A DNA stretch of 64,000 nt from Bacteroidota bacterium (GCA_016715945.1 JADJXJ010000003.1:372001-436000); one strand, 5' to 3'. Shown: positions 9,084 to 17,820, numbered from the stretch's first letter. Translations and numbers: made by a program. Notes: generated from the sequence alone by a model not told the origin.

Positions 9084-9155
9084 TAGCGGGGGCAGGATTC
9101 GAACCTACGACCTTTGGGTTATGAGCCCAACGAGCTGCCTCTGCTCCACCCCGCA
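9084..9155 (-). tRNA. Initiator tRNA-fMet (anticodon CAU)
   Basis: A 72-nt cloverleaf folds cleanly on the minus strand: a seven-position acceptor, D stem GAGC/GCTC, anticodon arm TTGGG-CTCATAA-CCCAA, variable loop AGGTC, and T arm GTAGG-TTCGAAT-CCTGC. The three consecutive G:C pairs in the anticodon stem mark the initiator rather than the elongator tRNA-Met. Position 1 is U opposite U72. This keeps the unpaired first position that initiators need for formylation, though C1:A72 is the usual form. CCA is not encoded. A strong terminator follows. Confidence 0.93.
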
Positions 9156-9233
9156 GTGTTTAACCTCTTTTAAAAGGGACTGCAAAATTAATTTTCGTTT
9201 CTTTGCAAAGCAAGTTTTTTAAGAAATTTTTTC

Positions 9234-10121
9234 ATGAGTCACAAAGCCGGCTACGTCAATATCATTGGAAATCCCAATGTTGGAAAGTCAACCCTGATGA
9301 ATATGCTGGTTGGCGAAAAGCTGTCGATAATCACTTCAAAGGCACAAACCACGCGTCATCGCATCCTGGGGATTGTTAACGATGACGACTACCAGATCGT
9401 TTTTTCCGACACCCCGGGCATCATCCACAAGCCGGCCTATAAGATGCACGAAGTGATGAACAGCTTCGTCAATACCGCCCTCATCGATGCCGACATCATC
9501 CTGTTTGTGGTTGATGTTACCGAAAAGACCGACCACAGCCAGACCATTAAACGCATTTCCGATACAGGAGTAAAGGTAATTGTTGCCCTCAACAAAGTGG
9601 ATCTCATCACACAGGAGCAGGTGCAACAGCTCATCGCCCACTGGCAGCAGCTCATGCCCGGTGCAATCGTTGTGCCTGTAGCCGCTGCACATGGCTACAA
9701 CATCGAGACCATCCGTCAGCACATTCTGGAGCTCCTTCCCGAGTCGCCCCCATATTTTCCAAAGGATGAACTCACCGACAAAAGCATGCGCTTTTTTGTG
9801 TCGGAGATCATCCGCGAGAAAGTGTTGCTCAACTACAAGCAGGAGATTCCCTATGCGGTTGAGGTAGCTGTGGAGAGCTACGAAGAAAGTGAAAGCCTCA
9901 TCCGCATCAAGGCATTCCTGTTTGTGGCCCGCGAGTCGCAAAAGGCCATCATCATAGGCAAAGGGGGCGAAGCCATCAAAAAAGTGGGTATTCAGGCCCG
10001 ACAGGATATTGAGGCTTTTGTCGGTAAAAAGGTGTTTCTGGAGCTCAGCGTGAAAGTGGTGAAAGACTGGCGCGACAACGAAAAAATCCTGAAGCGATTT
10101 GGTTACGAGCCCAATATGTGA
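9234..10121 (+). CDS. era: GTPase Era
   Basis: A 295-residue protein, the usual Era length. The N-terminal GTPase domain has G1 GNPNVGKST, G3 DTPG and G4 NKVD. The C-terminal KH domain includes the IIGKGGEAIKKVG loop that binds the 3' end of 16S rRNA. Era is a 30S assembly checkpoint. It is the first gene of a compact cluster with der, an S4-domain protein and a nuclease/phosphatase lipoprotein. A TAATTTTC stretch (9189-9196) resembles the Bacteroidota -7 box and may be the promoter. Spacing to der is 17 bp. Confidence 0.97.
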   Translation: MSHKAGYVNIIGNPNVGKSTLMNMLVGEKLSIITSKAQTTRHRILGIVNDDDYQIVFSDTPGIIHKPAYKMHEVMNSFVNTALIDADIILFVVDVTEKTDHSQTIKRISDTGVKVIVALNKVDLITQEQVQQLIAHWQQLMPGAIVVPVAAAHGYNIETIRQHILELLPESPPYFPKDELTDKSMRFFVSEIIREKVLLNYKQEIPYAVEVAVESYEESESLIRIKAFLFVARESQKAIIIGKGGEAIKKVGIQARQDIEAFVGKKVFLELSVKVVKDWRDNEKILKRFGYEPNM

Positions 10122-10138
10122 TTGAAAGTTAGGAGAAT

Positions 10139-11443
10139 ATGAGTATTGTAGCAATTGTAGGCCGGCCCAATGTCGGGAAGTCAACCCTTTTCAACCGCCT
10201 GGTGCAGTCGCGCCGGGCTATAGTGGAAGAAACAGCAGGCGTGACCCGCGACCGCCATTACGGCAGCAGCGACTGGAATGGGCGCAACTTTTCGGTTATC
10301 GACACCGGCGGTTATGTGCATGGTTCCGACGATATTTTTGAGGCCGAGATCCGCAAACAGGTGCAACTGGCCATTGACGAGGCCGACCTGATTTTGTTTG
10401 TGGTCGATGCCATAACCGGCATCCACCCACTCGATGAAGATGTGGCAACCATGCTCCGCAAAACTACCAAACCGGTGATGCTGGTGGTAAATAAAAGCGA
10501 CAACAGTGCACGACTGAACGACGCACAGGAGTTTTATGCCCTCGGACTGGGCGAGATATTTCCGGTTTCGGCCATCAATGGAAGCGGTACGGGCGAGTTG
10601 CTCGACAAATTGGTTGAGATGCTTCCACCCGGCGAGCCGGAAGACCTGTCTGAAATTCCCAGAATAACTGTTGCAGGTCGGCCCAATGTGGGTAAATCGT
10701 CGCTGGTGAACACCCTTCTGGGCACCGAGCGCAATATCGTAACCCCCATAGCCGGCACCACCCGCGATGCCATCGACACCCGCGTAAAGCAGTTCGGAAT
10801 GGACTTCATTCTGGTAGATACTGCCGGTATTCGGCGCAAGACAAAGGTTTCGGAAAATATCGAGTTCTACTCCGTGATGCGTTCCATCCGGGCCATCGAA
10901 AGCAGCGATGTGGTTATCCTGATGATTGACGCCACCGCCGGCCTCGAGGCACAAGACCTTAACATCCTGCGACTTGTAGTAAAAAACCGCAAAGGACTGG
11001 TGCTGGTGGCCAACAAATGGGACCTGGTAGAAAAAGAGTCGAACACGCTCAAACAATACGAAAATCAGATTCGTGAACGCCTGGCACCGTTTACCGATGT
11101 GCCGGTGGTCTTTACCTCAGTCATCGAAAAGCAACGTGTGCTCAAAGCCTTGCAGGAGGCCATGCGTGTGTACGAAAACCGCAAACGGCGCATCCCTACC
11201 TCCGAACTCAACGATGCCATGCTGCCCGTGATTGAGGCTGCTCCTCCACCGGCTACCGGTAGGGGTCAGTACATCAAAATCAAATATGTCACCCAACTGA
11301 AAACCCCTACCCCGCAGTTTGCCTTTTTCTGCAACTATCCCAGCGAAGTCAAGGAAAGCTACAAGCGATTCATTGAGAATAAGTTGCGCGAAAAATGGGA
11401 CTTCTGTGGCGTGCCCCTTGAAATTTATTTCCGCGAGAAATGA
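10139..11443 (+). CDS. der: Ribosome biogenesis GTPase Der (EngA)
   Basis: A 434-residue protein with the tandem GTPase arrangement unique to Der: first G1 GRPNVGKST near residue 8 and second GRPNVGKSS near residue 180, each with its own DTxG and NKxD motifs (NKSD, NKWD). A KH-like C-terminal domain ends in CGVPLEIYFREK. Der binds the 50S precursor. The start of the next gene overlaps its stop by 4 bp (ATGA), so the two are translationally coupled. Confidence 0.97.
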   Translation: MSIVAIVGRPNVGKSTLFNRLVQSRRAIVEETAGVTRDRHYGSSDWNGRNFSVIDTGGYVHGSDDIFEAEIRKQVQLAIDEADLILFVVDAITGIHPLDEDVATMLRKTTKPVMLVVNKSDNSARLNDAQEFYALGLGEIFPVSAINGSGTGELLDKLVEMLPPGEPEDLSEIPRITVAGRPNVGKSSLVNTLLGTERNIVTPIAGTTRDAIDTRVKQFGMDFILVDTAGIRRKTKVSENIEFYSVMRSIRAIESSDVVILMIDATAGLEAQDLNILRLVVKNRKGLVLVANKWDLVEKESNTLKQYENQIRERLAPFTDVPVVFTSVIEKQRVLKALQEAMRVYENRKRRIPTSELNDAMLPVIEAAPPPATGRGQYIKIKYVTQLKTPTPQFAFFCNYPSEVKESYKRFIENKLREKWDFCGVPLEIYFREK

Positions 11444-11823
11444 ACGACGATGTACGTATTGATAAATGGCTCTGGGTGGTCAGGCTGTTCAAAACACGCA
11501 CCCAGGCCGGCGAAGCCTGCCGCGGTGGTAAAGTGAAAATTGGCGGTCAGTCGGTGAAACCCTCACGCGAAATCAAGGTGGGCGACATCATCGAACTCCA
11601 ATGGAACCACATCAACCGCAAGGTACAGGTTAAACAATTGGGAACCAACAGGGTAGGAGCGGCCCTGGTGGAAAACTTTATGACCGACCTCACCCCAAAG
11701 GAAGAATACGAACGCCTGGAGCTGATGCGCCAGTTCAAAGCCGAACACCGGCCCCGGGGCACCGGCAGACCTACTAAAAAAGAACGTCGCATTATCGACC
11801 GCATCAAAGACACAGAATCATGA
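11440..11823 (+). CDS. S4-domain RNA-binding protein (Hsp15-like)
   Basis: A 127-residue protein whose first 60 residues form an S4 RNA-binding domain (VRIDKWLWVVRLFKTRTQA, then GGKVKIGGQSVKPSREIKVGD split over two strands). A basic tail follows (GRPTKKERRIIDRIK). Hsp15 of E. coli, the closest well-studied relative, binds stalled 50S subunits that carry nascent peptidyl-tRNA. Position directly after era and der supports a ribosome-related role. It overlaps der and the next gene by 4 bp each. Confidence 0.9.
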   Translation: MNDDVRIDKWLWVVRLFKTRTQAGEACRGGKVKIGGQSVKPSREIKVGDIIELQWNHINRKVQVKQLGTNRVGAALVENFMTDLTPKEEYERLELMRQFKAEHRPRGTGRPTKKERRIIDRIKDTES

Positions 11824-12839
11824 ACCGGGCAATAGTTGCATTGCTTTTCGTGCTGGCCACGCTGGAGTTGTCGTGCCAGACGCACAAGCGGCTGCGAAAA
11901 ACCGACGTTCACACCGTGGCATTTTACAATGTCGAAAACCTTTTCGACACCATCGACGACCTGCACACCCGCGACGAGGAATTCCTGCCTGCCGCACGAG
12001 TGGCCTGGAACACACAACGATATATGCGTAAACTCAACAACATCGCGCAGGTGATTGCCTCCATGGATACCCTTGATTTTCCGCATATCCTCGGCCTGGC
12101 CGAAGTGGAAAACAAGAATGTACTTAACGACCTGGTTGCGCAGCCACACCTTGCCAAAGCTGGTTACCAGATCATCCACGAGGACGACGATGATCCCCGT
12201 GGCATAGAGGTGGCCTTGCTTTACAGAGGCAGTTATTTCAAGCCTGTTTCGCATCAAGCCATTGAATTTCAGGATAGTGTGCCCGAACGCCATATCCTTT
12301 ATGCAGCGCTGGTGAATGCGCACAACGATACCCTGCATGTGTATGTGAATCATTGGCGCTCGCGTGGGGGCGGACAGGAAATATCGGCCCCATGGCGCAT
12401 CAGGGCAGCCAGCGCCCTGAGAAGGCATAACGACTCGCTCCTGCAACAAAAACCGAAAGCGCTGATTGTGGTCATGGGCGATTTTAACGACAACCCCACC
12501 GATGAGAGCATCGTACAACATCTGCTGGCTTTACCCTCCGACGAGGCCCTGCGCCGGCCCGAGGCCCTGGTCAACCTGGCTTCGGAAGCTTTTGCAGCCG
12601 GTCAAGGGACGCTCTACTACGACGGCTGGCACTTTTTCGACCAGATGATAGTGTCGCAACAACTGATGCATGGCAAACGCCTGCGCGTTGAAAGCTTTAG
12701 CCCCTTTACCCGTCCGTGGATGCTCTTTACCGACAGCCGGGGCGTACAACGTCCAAACCGCACGCGCTCGGGCTCCAGATATTTCGGCGGCTACAGCGAT
12801 CACCTGCCGGTTTTGCTAAGGTTAAGTCGTATCAAGTAA
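11820..12839 (+). CDS. Endonuclease/exonuclease/phosphatase-family lipoprotein
   Basis: A 339-residue protein with a lipoprotein signal peptide (lipobox LELSC, Cys at residue 20). The rest is an endonuclease/exonuclease/phosphatase fold: FYNVENLFDT at the start of the domain, a metal-binding Glu in GLAEVEN, NHWRSR, GDFNDNP, and a final GYSDHLPVL with the catalytic His. Members act on nucleic acids or phosphoesters. The lipid anchor puts this one in the periplasm or on the outer membrane, so nutrient phosphate release or extracellular DNA breakdown is plausible but not shown. It is joined by an ATGA overlap to the S4-domain gene. Confidence 0.87.
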   Translation: MNRAIVALLFVLATLELSCQTHKRLRKTDVHTVAFYNVENLFDTIDDLHTRDEEFLPAARVAWNTQRYMRKLNNIAQVIASMDTLDFPHILGLAEVENKNVLNDLVAQPHLAKAGYQIIHEDDDDPRGIEVALLYRGSYFKPVSHQAIEFQDSVPERHILYAALVNAHNDTLHVYVNHWRSRGGGQEISAPWRIRAASALRRHNDSLLQQKPKALIVVMGDFNDNPTDESIVQHLLALPSDEALRRPEALVNLASEAFAAGQGTLYYDGWHFFDQMIVSQQLMHGKRLRVESFSPFTRPWMLFTDSRGVQRPNRTRSGSRYFGGYSDHLPVLLRLSRIK

Positions 12840-12893
12840 CAAACTGATCGCTCAGTAATAAACGATATTCTTTACGCCTCCTTTGGGTGAATA

Positions 12894-13032
12894 GTTTTTT
12901 CACGCAGTGATCGCAGAGAATAGCTCGCAAGGATCGCAGAGAAGTACCACAATAATGGATGAGCACTTTAACGTAATACCTTGGATTCTTTGCGTGCTTT
13001 GCGGCTCCTTTGCGTGCTTTGCGTGAAAAAAC
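12894..13032. repeat. Non-coding element with 13-bp perfect terminal inverted repeats
   Basis: Left end GTTTTTTCACGCA (12894-12906) and right end TGCGTGAAAAAAC (13020-13032) are exact reverse complements. The interior is rich in copies of GCGTGCTTTGCG and CGCAGAGAA. No transposase or convincing gene is present. It fills most of the 277-bp gap between two convergent operons, and 13033-13116 shows nothing else. It resembles the short palindromic intergenic elements often seen in Bacteroidota genomes. Confidence 0.6.
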
Positions 13033-13116
13033 CACCGCCTGTCAGCGACATATAGCGCTGAAGTGCATTGATCAATGTGTAAAAGAACAGGCTGATCAAG
13101 ATATGACCATTGCCAG

Positions 13117-13497
13117 CTAGCTGATTGCCAACACAAGGCAGGAAACCGCAAGCAACAATGCCAGAGGCGTGAAAATCAGTTTCTCTATCTTATTTGGCGA
13201 ACTGATGTTGCCCAGCACATTGAGGGCAAAGAGGCCAGTCATGAACCATAGCAGTAGTTTCAGCCAGAACCCGCCGATGATCATCGGAACGAATTGTGCT
13301 GTCTGCAACACCACCCACAGAAAAAACAAATTGGCCAGTAGCGACACCACACCCAGATTGTAGAGCTGTCGCCGGCTGTGAATGCGGCTTCCCCAGACAA
13401 TTTCCTTTGGGAGCAATCCTGTGAGCACTCCGGTGTGGATAACAGCCGCCACAACCAAAAGCGCCGGGGCCAGATATTTTGCAATGCTTAATAACAT
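13117..13497 (-). CDS. Small integral membrane protein, function unknown
   Basis: A 126-residue protein with four predicted membrane helices (about residues 5-28, 45-65, 72-96, 105-124) and almost no soluble part. The loop WGSRIHSRRQLYNLG between helices 1 and 2 is the only polar segment. I do not recognise a named family. It is the last gene of a minus-strand run of four genes, 18 bp after the DUF4349 lipoprotein, which suggests a joint envelope function. Confidence 0.72.
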   Translation of the reverse strand: MLLSIAKYLAPALLVVAAVIHTGVLTGLLPKEIVWGSRIHSRRQLYNLGVVSLLANLFFLWVVLQTAQFVPMIIGGFWLKLLLWFMTGLFALNVLGNISSPNKIEKLIFTPLALLLAVSCLVLAIS

Positions 13498-13515
13498 CTC
13501 CGGTGGAATCGGTTG

Positions 13516-14325
13516 TTAATTGGTGTCTCCTTTACGGCCTCGTTTGCGCAGCCTGTAAATGCCAACCAGCACAATGGCCAGCAGCACAAATGGCCACAAA
13601 CCGGCAAACCAGACTAATAATCCCAGGAAAGCATACCAACCGTTCACCGCAGAATTGACCAGCCTGGCAACAAACTGGCTTGCCGGACTGTGGGTCTGAT
13701 AAAAATCGAGGTTCAGGGTGCTCATGGCCACCTTGTCGTTCAGGTAGCGCAGTCTGCCGGTCATGCTCTCAATTTCGGCACGCACGTTGGCCAGCTCACG
13801 TTCTATGGAGAGCATTTCTTCCACTGTACGGGCCTGCTTGAGCAATTCCCTGTAGCGCGTCTCGAGTTCTTTCTTGGTGGCAAGCCTGGCTTCCACATCC
13901 ACATATTCTTCACCCACATCGCGTTGCGAGATGTTTTTGTTGACCACTCTTTTTGCATGCTGTTCAAGCGCCCTTATCAGCGTATCGAAATTATCTGCCG
14001 GCACCCTGATCACCATGTTACGCGAGGTGCGCGTACTTTCGTCGTATGCTCCTTCGGATGAGATGCTGCCGCCTAAAGCCTCGGTTTGTTGCTTCACGAA
14101 AGCCGAGGTGAGCTCAATGTTGTGCGTCTCAAGTGTCAGGTAACCTTCTTTGATGATTTTAGGCTCCGGCAGGTCTTTTGTGTTCTCCCCGGCATCCTGA
14201 AAGCTTAAGCCTGACATCGGTGTGCTGCTACTGTAATCGTTTGCTCCACCGCAGCTGAGCAGCATGAGCAAGGCGAAAATTGCGGGAATGAGCTGTTTTT
14301 TCATGGTTGGAGTTGTTTTTGCCAA
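13516..14325 (-). CDS. DUF4349 lipoprotein
   Basis: A 269-residue protein with a lipoprotein signal (LMLLSCGG). Residues 55-215 carry the DUF4349 pattern: KEGYLTLETHNIE, GGSISSEGAYD, RVPADNFDTLI, the coiled segment VEEMLSIERELANVRAEIESM, and GRLRYLNDKVAMSTLNLDFYQ. A membrane helix at about 232-258 precedes a basic RLRKRGRKG end. This arrangement tethers the domain by a lipid at one end and a helix at the other. The family is widespread and its biochemical role is unknown. The gene sits between a small cytosolic-looking protein and a four-helix membrane protein. Confidence 0.88.
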   Translation of the reverse strand: MAKTTPTMKKQLIPAIFALLMLLSCGGANDYSSSTPMSGLSFQDAGENTKDLPEPKIIKEGYLTLETHNIELTSAFVKQQTEALGGSISSEGAYDESTRTSRNMVIRVPADNFDTLIRALEQHAKRVVNKNISQRDVGEEYVDVEARLATKKELETRYRELLKQARTVEEMLSIERELANVRAEIESMTGRLRYLNDKVAMSTLNLDFYQTHSPASQFVARLVNSAVNGWYAFLGLLVWFAGLWPFVLLAIVLVGIYRLRKRGRKGDTN

Positions 14326-14343
14326 ATGTATAAAGATTGAGAA

Positions 14344-14682
14344 TTATTCGTCGTTGTTGCAGAGTTTGGCAATAAGCCGCTCAACAGATACAAAGCTGAT
14401 AGCCTCTGGTAGGTTTTCGGTTCGGGAGGTTTGTTGAGCTGAAACTGCCAGCAAAATCATGTTTTTAGCCGCTTTTCGCTCTGCAATGGCTTGCATGGTT
14501 TGTCGGATGTGCGAAGGGCGGCCATCCAGATTGAAAACAACCACCTCGGCAGGCCATGCAAATGCAAGTTGGTAAGCAATTGCCCCATCAGAGGTTTCCG
14601 TTTTCAATTTGATTTCCGGACATAATTCGAGCAGGCTGCTGAGGGTTTGCTTGCCGGAGAAGTCAACCAGTAGTATGTTCAT
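14344..14682 (-). CDS. Small receiver-like alpha/beta protein, function unknown
   Basis: A 112-residue protein without signal or membrane segment. The alternation of strands and helices (MNILLVDFSG, AEVVVFNLDG, MILLAVSA, ISFVSVERLI) resembles the CheY receiver fold. The usual acidic pair near the N-terminus and the phospho-accepting Asp context are not typical (NLDG at about residue 52), so it may be a degenerate receiver. Its start lies 2 bp after the stop of the DUF4153-like gene, so they are probably co-translated. I do not recognise it further. Confidence 0.6.
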   Translation of the reverse strand: MNILLVDFSGKQTLSSLLELCPEIKLKTETSDGAIAYQLAFAWPAEVVVFNLDGRPSHIRQTMQAIAERKAAKNMILLAVSAQQTSRTENLPEAISFVSVERLIAKLCNNDE

Positions 14683-14684
14683 CC

Positions 14685-15959
14685 TTATCGGAAGTTGAAA
14701 ATCAAAGGAAACAGAAATACCACCACTGCCGTCCAGCCTGCATACAAGGGTAGGAAAATGCCGATACTTTGCCCGGCTTCAGCCAACAACGCGCGATGAC
14801 GTACAACCTTGAAAATTTTTAACGTGATTAATATTAAATTGCAGAAAATCAGTATATTGCTAACCAAAACCGCAAGTCGGTTTGGCGTGATGCCCCATTC
14901 ATTGATACGATACAGTATGGCCGACAAAGCAATTCCATTGACAATCAGGGTAAGCACTGCCAGCAAGAGCAGAGCCACCACCTGCCCTTTTTCATCCTTT
15001 TGATCGTCGCGGCCCGGGATGGCAAAAAATATCAGTGCCATCACGCCAAGCAGCAAGAGGTTGAAAACCAGTAGGAAATCTCGGTCATGGAAGGGGTCTT
15101 TGCCTGAAAAAGGCAATGCAAGCAAATAAATTCCGAGCATGAGCACTACAAGCGGAATAAAGATCCGTGCCACCACAGGAGAAACCTTGCCAACAAGCTG
15201 TGGGTTGTTGTGCACCAGCCATGCCCCGGCCAGTGGTATCGAAACAGCACCCCATATGGCAATATATTTTCCGTAAAACTTCTCGATGTTTATGCCTGCT
15301 GACCCGAACAAGCCGATGGTAACCACCGATAGTATTCCACCTGCAATAAAAAGTACTGCAGCCATCACAGCCAGGTCGCCGTTGAACCTGAGCCATGCCA
15401 GCCGCGTGGCAGTGCTGCGAAACCTATCCTGAGCAAACGAAATTCCGGTGATGAACCAAAGAAACAACACAAGGTGGATGTTGGCCAGATGGAGCGTCTG
15501 GCTGCTCTCGTTAGCGGGCAGCATGTTTATATAAACAGCCGACAGCACAAAAATCAGGGCTGAAGCAAGGACAAAAGCTGGCTTAGGTCTGCTTTGGACA
15601 AAGAACCATACCGACAGAAAAGGCAAAATGGTAAACGAGATATTTCTGGTAAAATAGAGGTCTTCGGACAGGCCGGCAAATTCCGGAACTTTTGCCACCA
15701 GCCACGCCAACAAACTCAGGAAAATCAGCAAAACCCATTCGCTTTGTTTGCCAAAGCTGAGGCTGTTGTCGGGTTTGGTGAGGCGATACCACCAGGCCTG
15801 GGCGAGCGGTTTGTCCTGCAGTTGTGGAAATACCTGCCGGAAACTCTGCTCAAACGCTTTGCGGTTCGAACGGTAAAGTTGCTCAAGCTCGGCAGCTTGG
15901 TCAATTGCAGACACAATCTGATCTTTCATGGTTTTGGCTATTCTTTGTTTGGCCATCAA
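14685..15959 (-). CDS. DUF4153-like polytopic membrane protein
   Basis: A 424-residue protein with a 75-residue cytosolic N-terminus and about eleven membrane helices. The segment YRINEWGITPNRLAVLVSN near residue 350 is the conserved core of DUF4153-type proteins. It is the first gene of the minus-strand operon that continues with a small receiver-like protein, a DUF4349 lipoprotein and a four-helix protein. Role unknown; a transport or sensing part of an envelope system is possible. The second Met is an alternative start. Confidence 0.75.
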   Translation of the reverse strand: MMAKQRIAKTMKDQIVSAIDQAAELEQLYRSNRKAFEQSFRQVFPQLQDKPLAQAWWYRLTKPDNSLSFGKQSEWVLLIFLSLLAWLVAKVPEFAGLSEDLYFTRNISFTILPFLSVWFFVQSRPKPAFVLASALIFVLSAVYINMLPANESSQTLHLANIHLVLFLWFITGISFAQDRFRSTATRLAWLRFNGDLAVMAAVLFIAGGILSVVTIGLFGSAGINIEKFYGKYIAIWGAVSIPLAGAWLVHNNPQLVGKVSPVVARIFIPLVVLMLGIYLLALPFSGKDPFHDRDFLLVFNLLLLGVMALIFFAIPGRDDQKDEKGQVVALLLLAVLTLIVNGIALSAILYRINEWGITPNRLAVLVSNILIFCNLILITLKIFKVVRHRALLAEAGQSIGIFLPLYAGWTAVVVFLFPLIFNFR

Positions 15960-16872
15960 ACGCTGAGAGTGAGCTGATTATTTCAAATGCGGAAATCTTT
16001 GTGAAATATAAACGGGCTTTTTGAGAAAGACTATATCAGACCTAGCCAGCCCTATTTGCCCGTAGTTAACGCACCCCTGCATCAGTCCCATAAACGCATT
16101 GCAGCCCAAGCCCGAAGTTTCAGCAAGCGAAAATCAAGTTTTCACACAAAAATTATAAACCCGTCCGGCCCTGCTGAATTCATTGCAAAACATTCACAAT
16201 CAAACAAATACCCCAAACCATTGACTGCACCTACAACAATGACAACAAAACCAACCCACACCCCTCGCCAGGTCGCCCTCTCGTCAGCTCCTATCATCGC
16301 CTCCGAGACACGGCCACGCCAGGTCGCCCCATCGCTGAATTCGCTCATTTCGCCCCGTCTCTAATCTTTGAATCTTTGAATCACTCTATCCTGCAACCCA
16401 AAACTCCTGAATCTTACTATCCTCATCAATGGAACGCAGGTGACACTGATCTGGCTGATTTTCGCTGTTTCTATTCTGTGACCATCTGTTCAATCTGCGT
16501 CACCTGTGTTCTGTCAACAATGGAACGCTGATCCCGTTTAAGGCCGGGACACGGTGACACTGATCTGGCTGATTTTCGCTGTTTCTAATCTGTGACCATC
16601 TGTTCAATCTGCGTCACCTGTGTTCTGTCAACAATGGAACGCTGATCCCGTCTAAGGCCGGAACACGGTGACACTGATCTGGCTGATTTGCGCGGATACA
16701 ACCACCGACAACCACCGACAACCACAACAACCATGATAACTATGACAACCTCCCGTTACCCGCATCCCGCAACCCGTAACCCGTAACCCATTGAATCTTT
16801 GAATCTTTGAATCCCCCAACAATTGCTTCTCCCCATCCTTTTTCGCGGTTAGTGTCGGCCATCAGCCATTTG
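15960..16872. other. Gene-free intergenic block with simple and tandem repeats
   Basis: 913 bp between the divergent DUF4153-like gene and the downstream end of mlaD. It holds short GAATCTTT runs near both edges of the tandem array (about 16365-16381 and 16793-16813), a duplicated CGCCAGGTCGCCC (about 16267 and 16316), low-complexity CAACCACCGA and CCCGTAAC runs, and a 114-bp tandem repeat annotated separately. Open frames here are repetitive in composition and are not convincing genes. Confidence 0.75.
16428..16698. repeat. 114-bp tandem repeat, two full copies plus a partial third
   Basis: TGACACTGATCTGGCTGATT begins at 16441, 16555 and 16669, giving a period of exactly 114 bp. The two full units differ at only a few bases (for example CTATTCTG against CTAATCTG, CCCGTTTA against CCCGTCTA). 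The third copy breaks off after about 25 bp. The unit contains no gene. The preceding TCAATGGAACGC is a fragment of the unit end. Confidence 0.9.
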
Positions 16873-17820
16873 TCAGAACACACTCACCTTCACGTATCTT
16901 TTGGGATTCAGGCGGATGTCTTCGAGCAATTTGCGGAGTTCTTCGGCCGAGCTTTCCAGCTTGCGATAGAGGGTGTCGTTTTGCATAAGCTGACCCATGG
17001 TTCCCTGGCCGCTGTTGATGCCTTCCATCAGTTTGTTCAGTTGCGCCAGCGAGCTGTCGGCATGGCGTACGGCCGAGGCAAAGTCGGCTTTGGCGAGCGA
17101 ATCGCTCAAGGTGGCAAGGTTTTGGATGGTGCGTGTGATCTGGCTGTTGTTTTGCTCAATATTGCGCGAGATCATCTCGATGTTGTAGAGGATGGAGGCA
17201 ATGCGCGACTGCTGTTGCACCACAAGGTTGTCGATGTTGCCGGTGGCGCTTTCCAGATTCCTTATGGTGCCCGTGATGCTTTGCAGACTTTGGTTAAGGT
17301 TTTGCTGCACATTTTCGGAGATGAGCGCCTGTACGATGGTTACCAACGAATCGACCGACGAGATGAGGCTTTCGGCTTTGTTTTTCAGCGGGATCACCTG
17401 GGCATTGACTTCTTCCATGAGGCTGGCTTCCACCGCCGATTGTAAAGTGTCGTTGTGATTGGCCATGGAGGCACTGTTGCCGGGGAGGAGTTCGATGGCT
17501 TTTGAACCAAGCAGGTCGGAACTGATAATTTTGGCAATTGAGTTGGAGGGTATGGCAACGTCTTCGGTCACAGATAATTCCACGATAAGGCGTCCATTCA
17601 TGGCGGGATGAAAATATATGCGCTTGACCTGTCCTACCCTGAATCCGCTGATAAGCACCGGGTTGGAGGGGATGAGTCCGGAAACGTTGGTGTATTCCAC
17701 AAAAAAGATGCGCTCGCGGTTGAAGATGTCGCGTCCTTTCAGGAAGTTGAACCCCCAAAAAAGGACAAACAAGGCCGCAACAAATGATATGCCTACAACG
17801 ATGAGTTTGATACTTTTCAA
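16873..17820 (-). CDS. MlaD/MCE-domain protein, phospholipid transport system
   Basis: A 315-residue protein with an N-terminal membrane anchor (residues 4-24) followed by an MCE domain at about 36-115 (FFVEYTNVSGLIPSNPVLISG, GQVKRIYF, ISSDLLGSKAIELLPG). The rest is long alpha-helical coiled coil, typical of MCE proteins that form hexameric lipid channels. MlaD-type proteins carry phospholipids between inner and outer membrane with MlaE/MlaF partners, which are not in the window. It lies 97 bp after the amidase gene on the same strand, a neighbourhood I know from other Bacteroidota. Confidence 0.9.
   Translation of the reverse strand: MKSIKLIVVGISFVAALFVLFWGFNFLKGRDIFNRERIFFVEYTNVSGLIPSNPVLISGFRVGQVKRIYFHPAMNGRLIVELSVTEDVAIPSNSIAKIISSDLLGSKAIELLPGNSASMANHNDTLQSAVEASLMEEVNAQVIPLKNKAESLISSVDSLVTIVQALISENVQQNLNQSLQSITGTIRNLESATGNIDNLVVQQQSRIASILYNIEMISRNIEQNNSQITRTIQNLATLSDSLAKADFASAVRHADSSLAQLNKLMEGINSGQGTMGQLMQNDTLYRKLESSAEELRKLLEDIRLNPKRYVKVSVF

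Noticed and set aside
12832..13035. A 67-residue minus-strand frame over the inverted-repeat element
   Set aside because: The peptide is made of FSRKARKGAAKHAK-like repeats created by the repeat DNA and has no start context or domain.
16056..16364. A 102-residue plus-strand frame in the gene-free block
   Set aside because: Low-complexity Ser/Thr/Pro/Lys composition, partly from duplicated CGCCAGGTCGCCC. No domain and no promoter.
16441..16698. CRISPR array
   Set aside because: The units are 114 bp and repeat end to end without unique spacers. No cas genes nearby.
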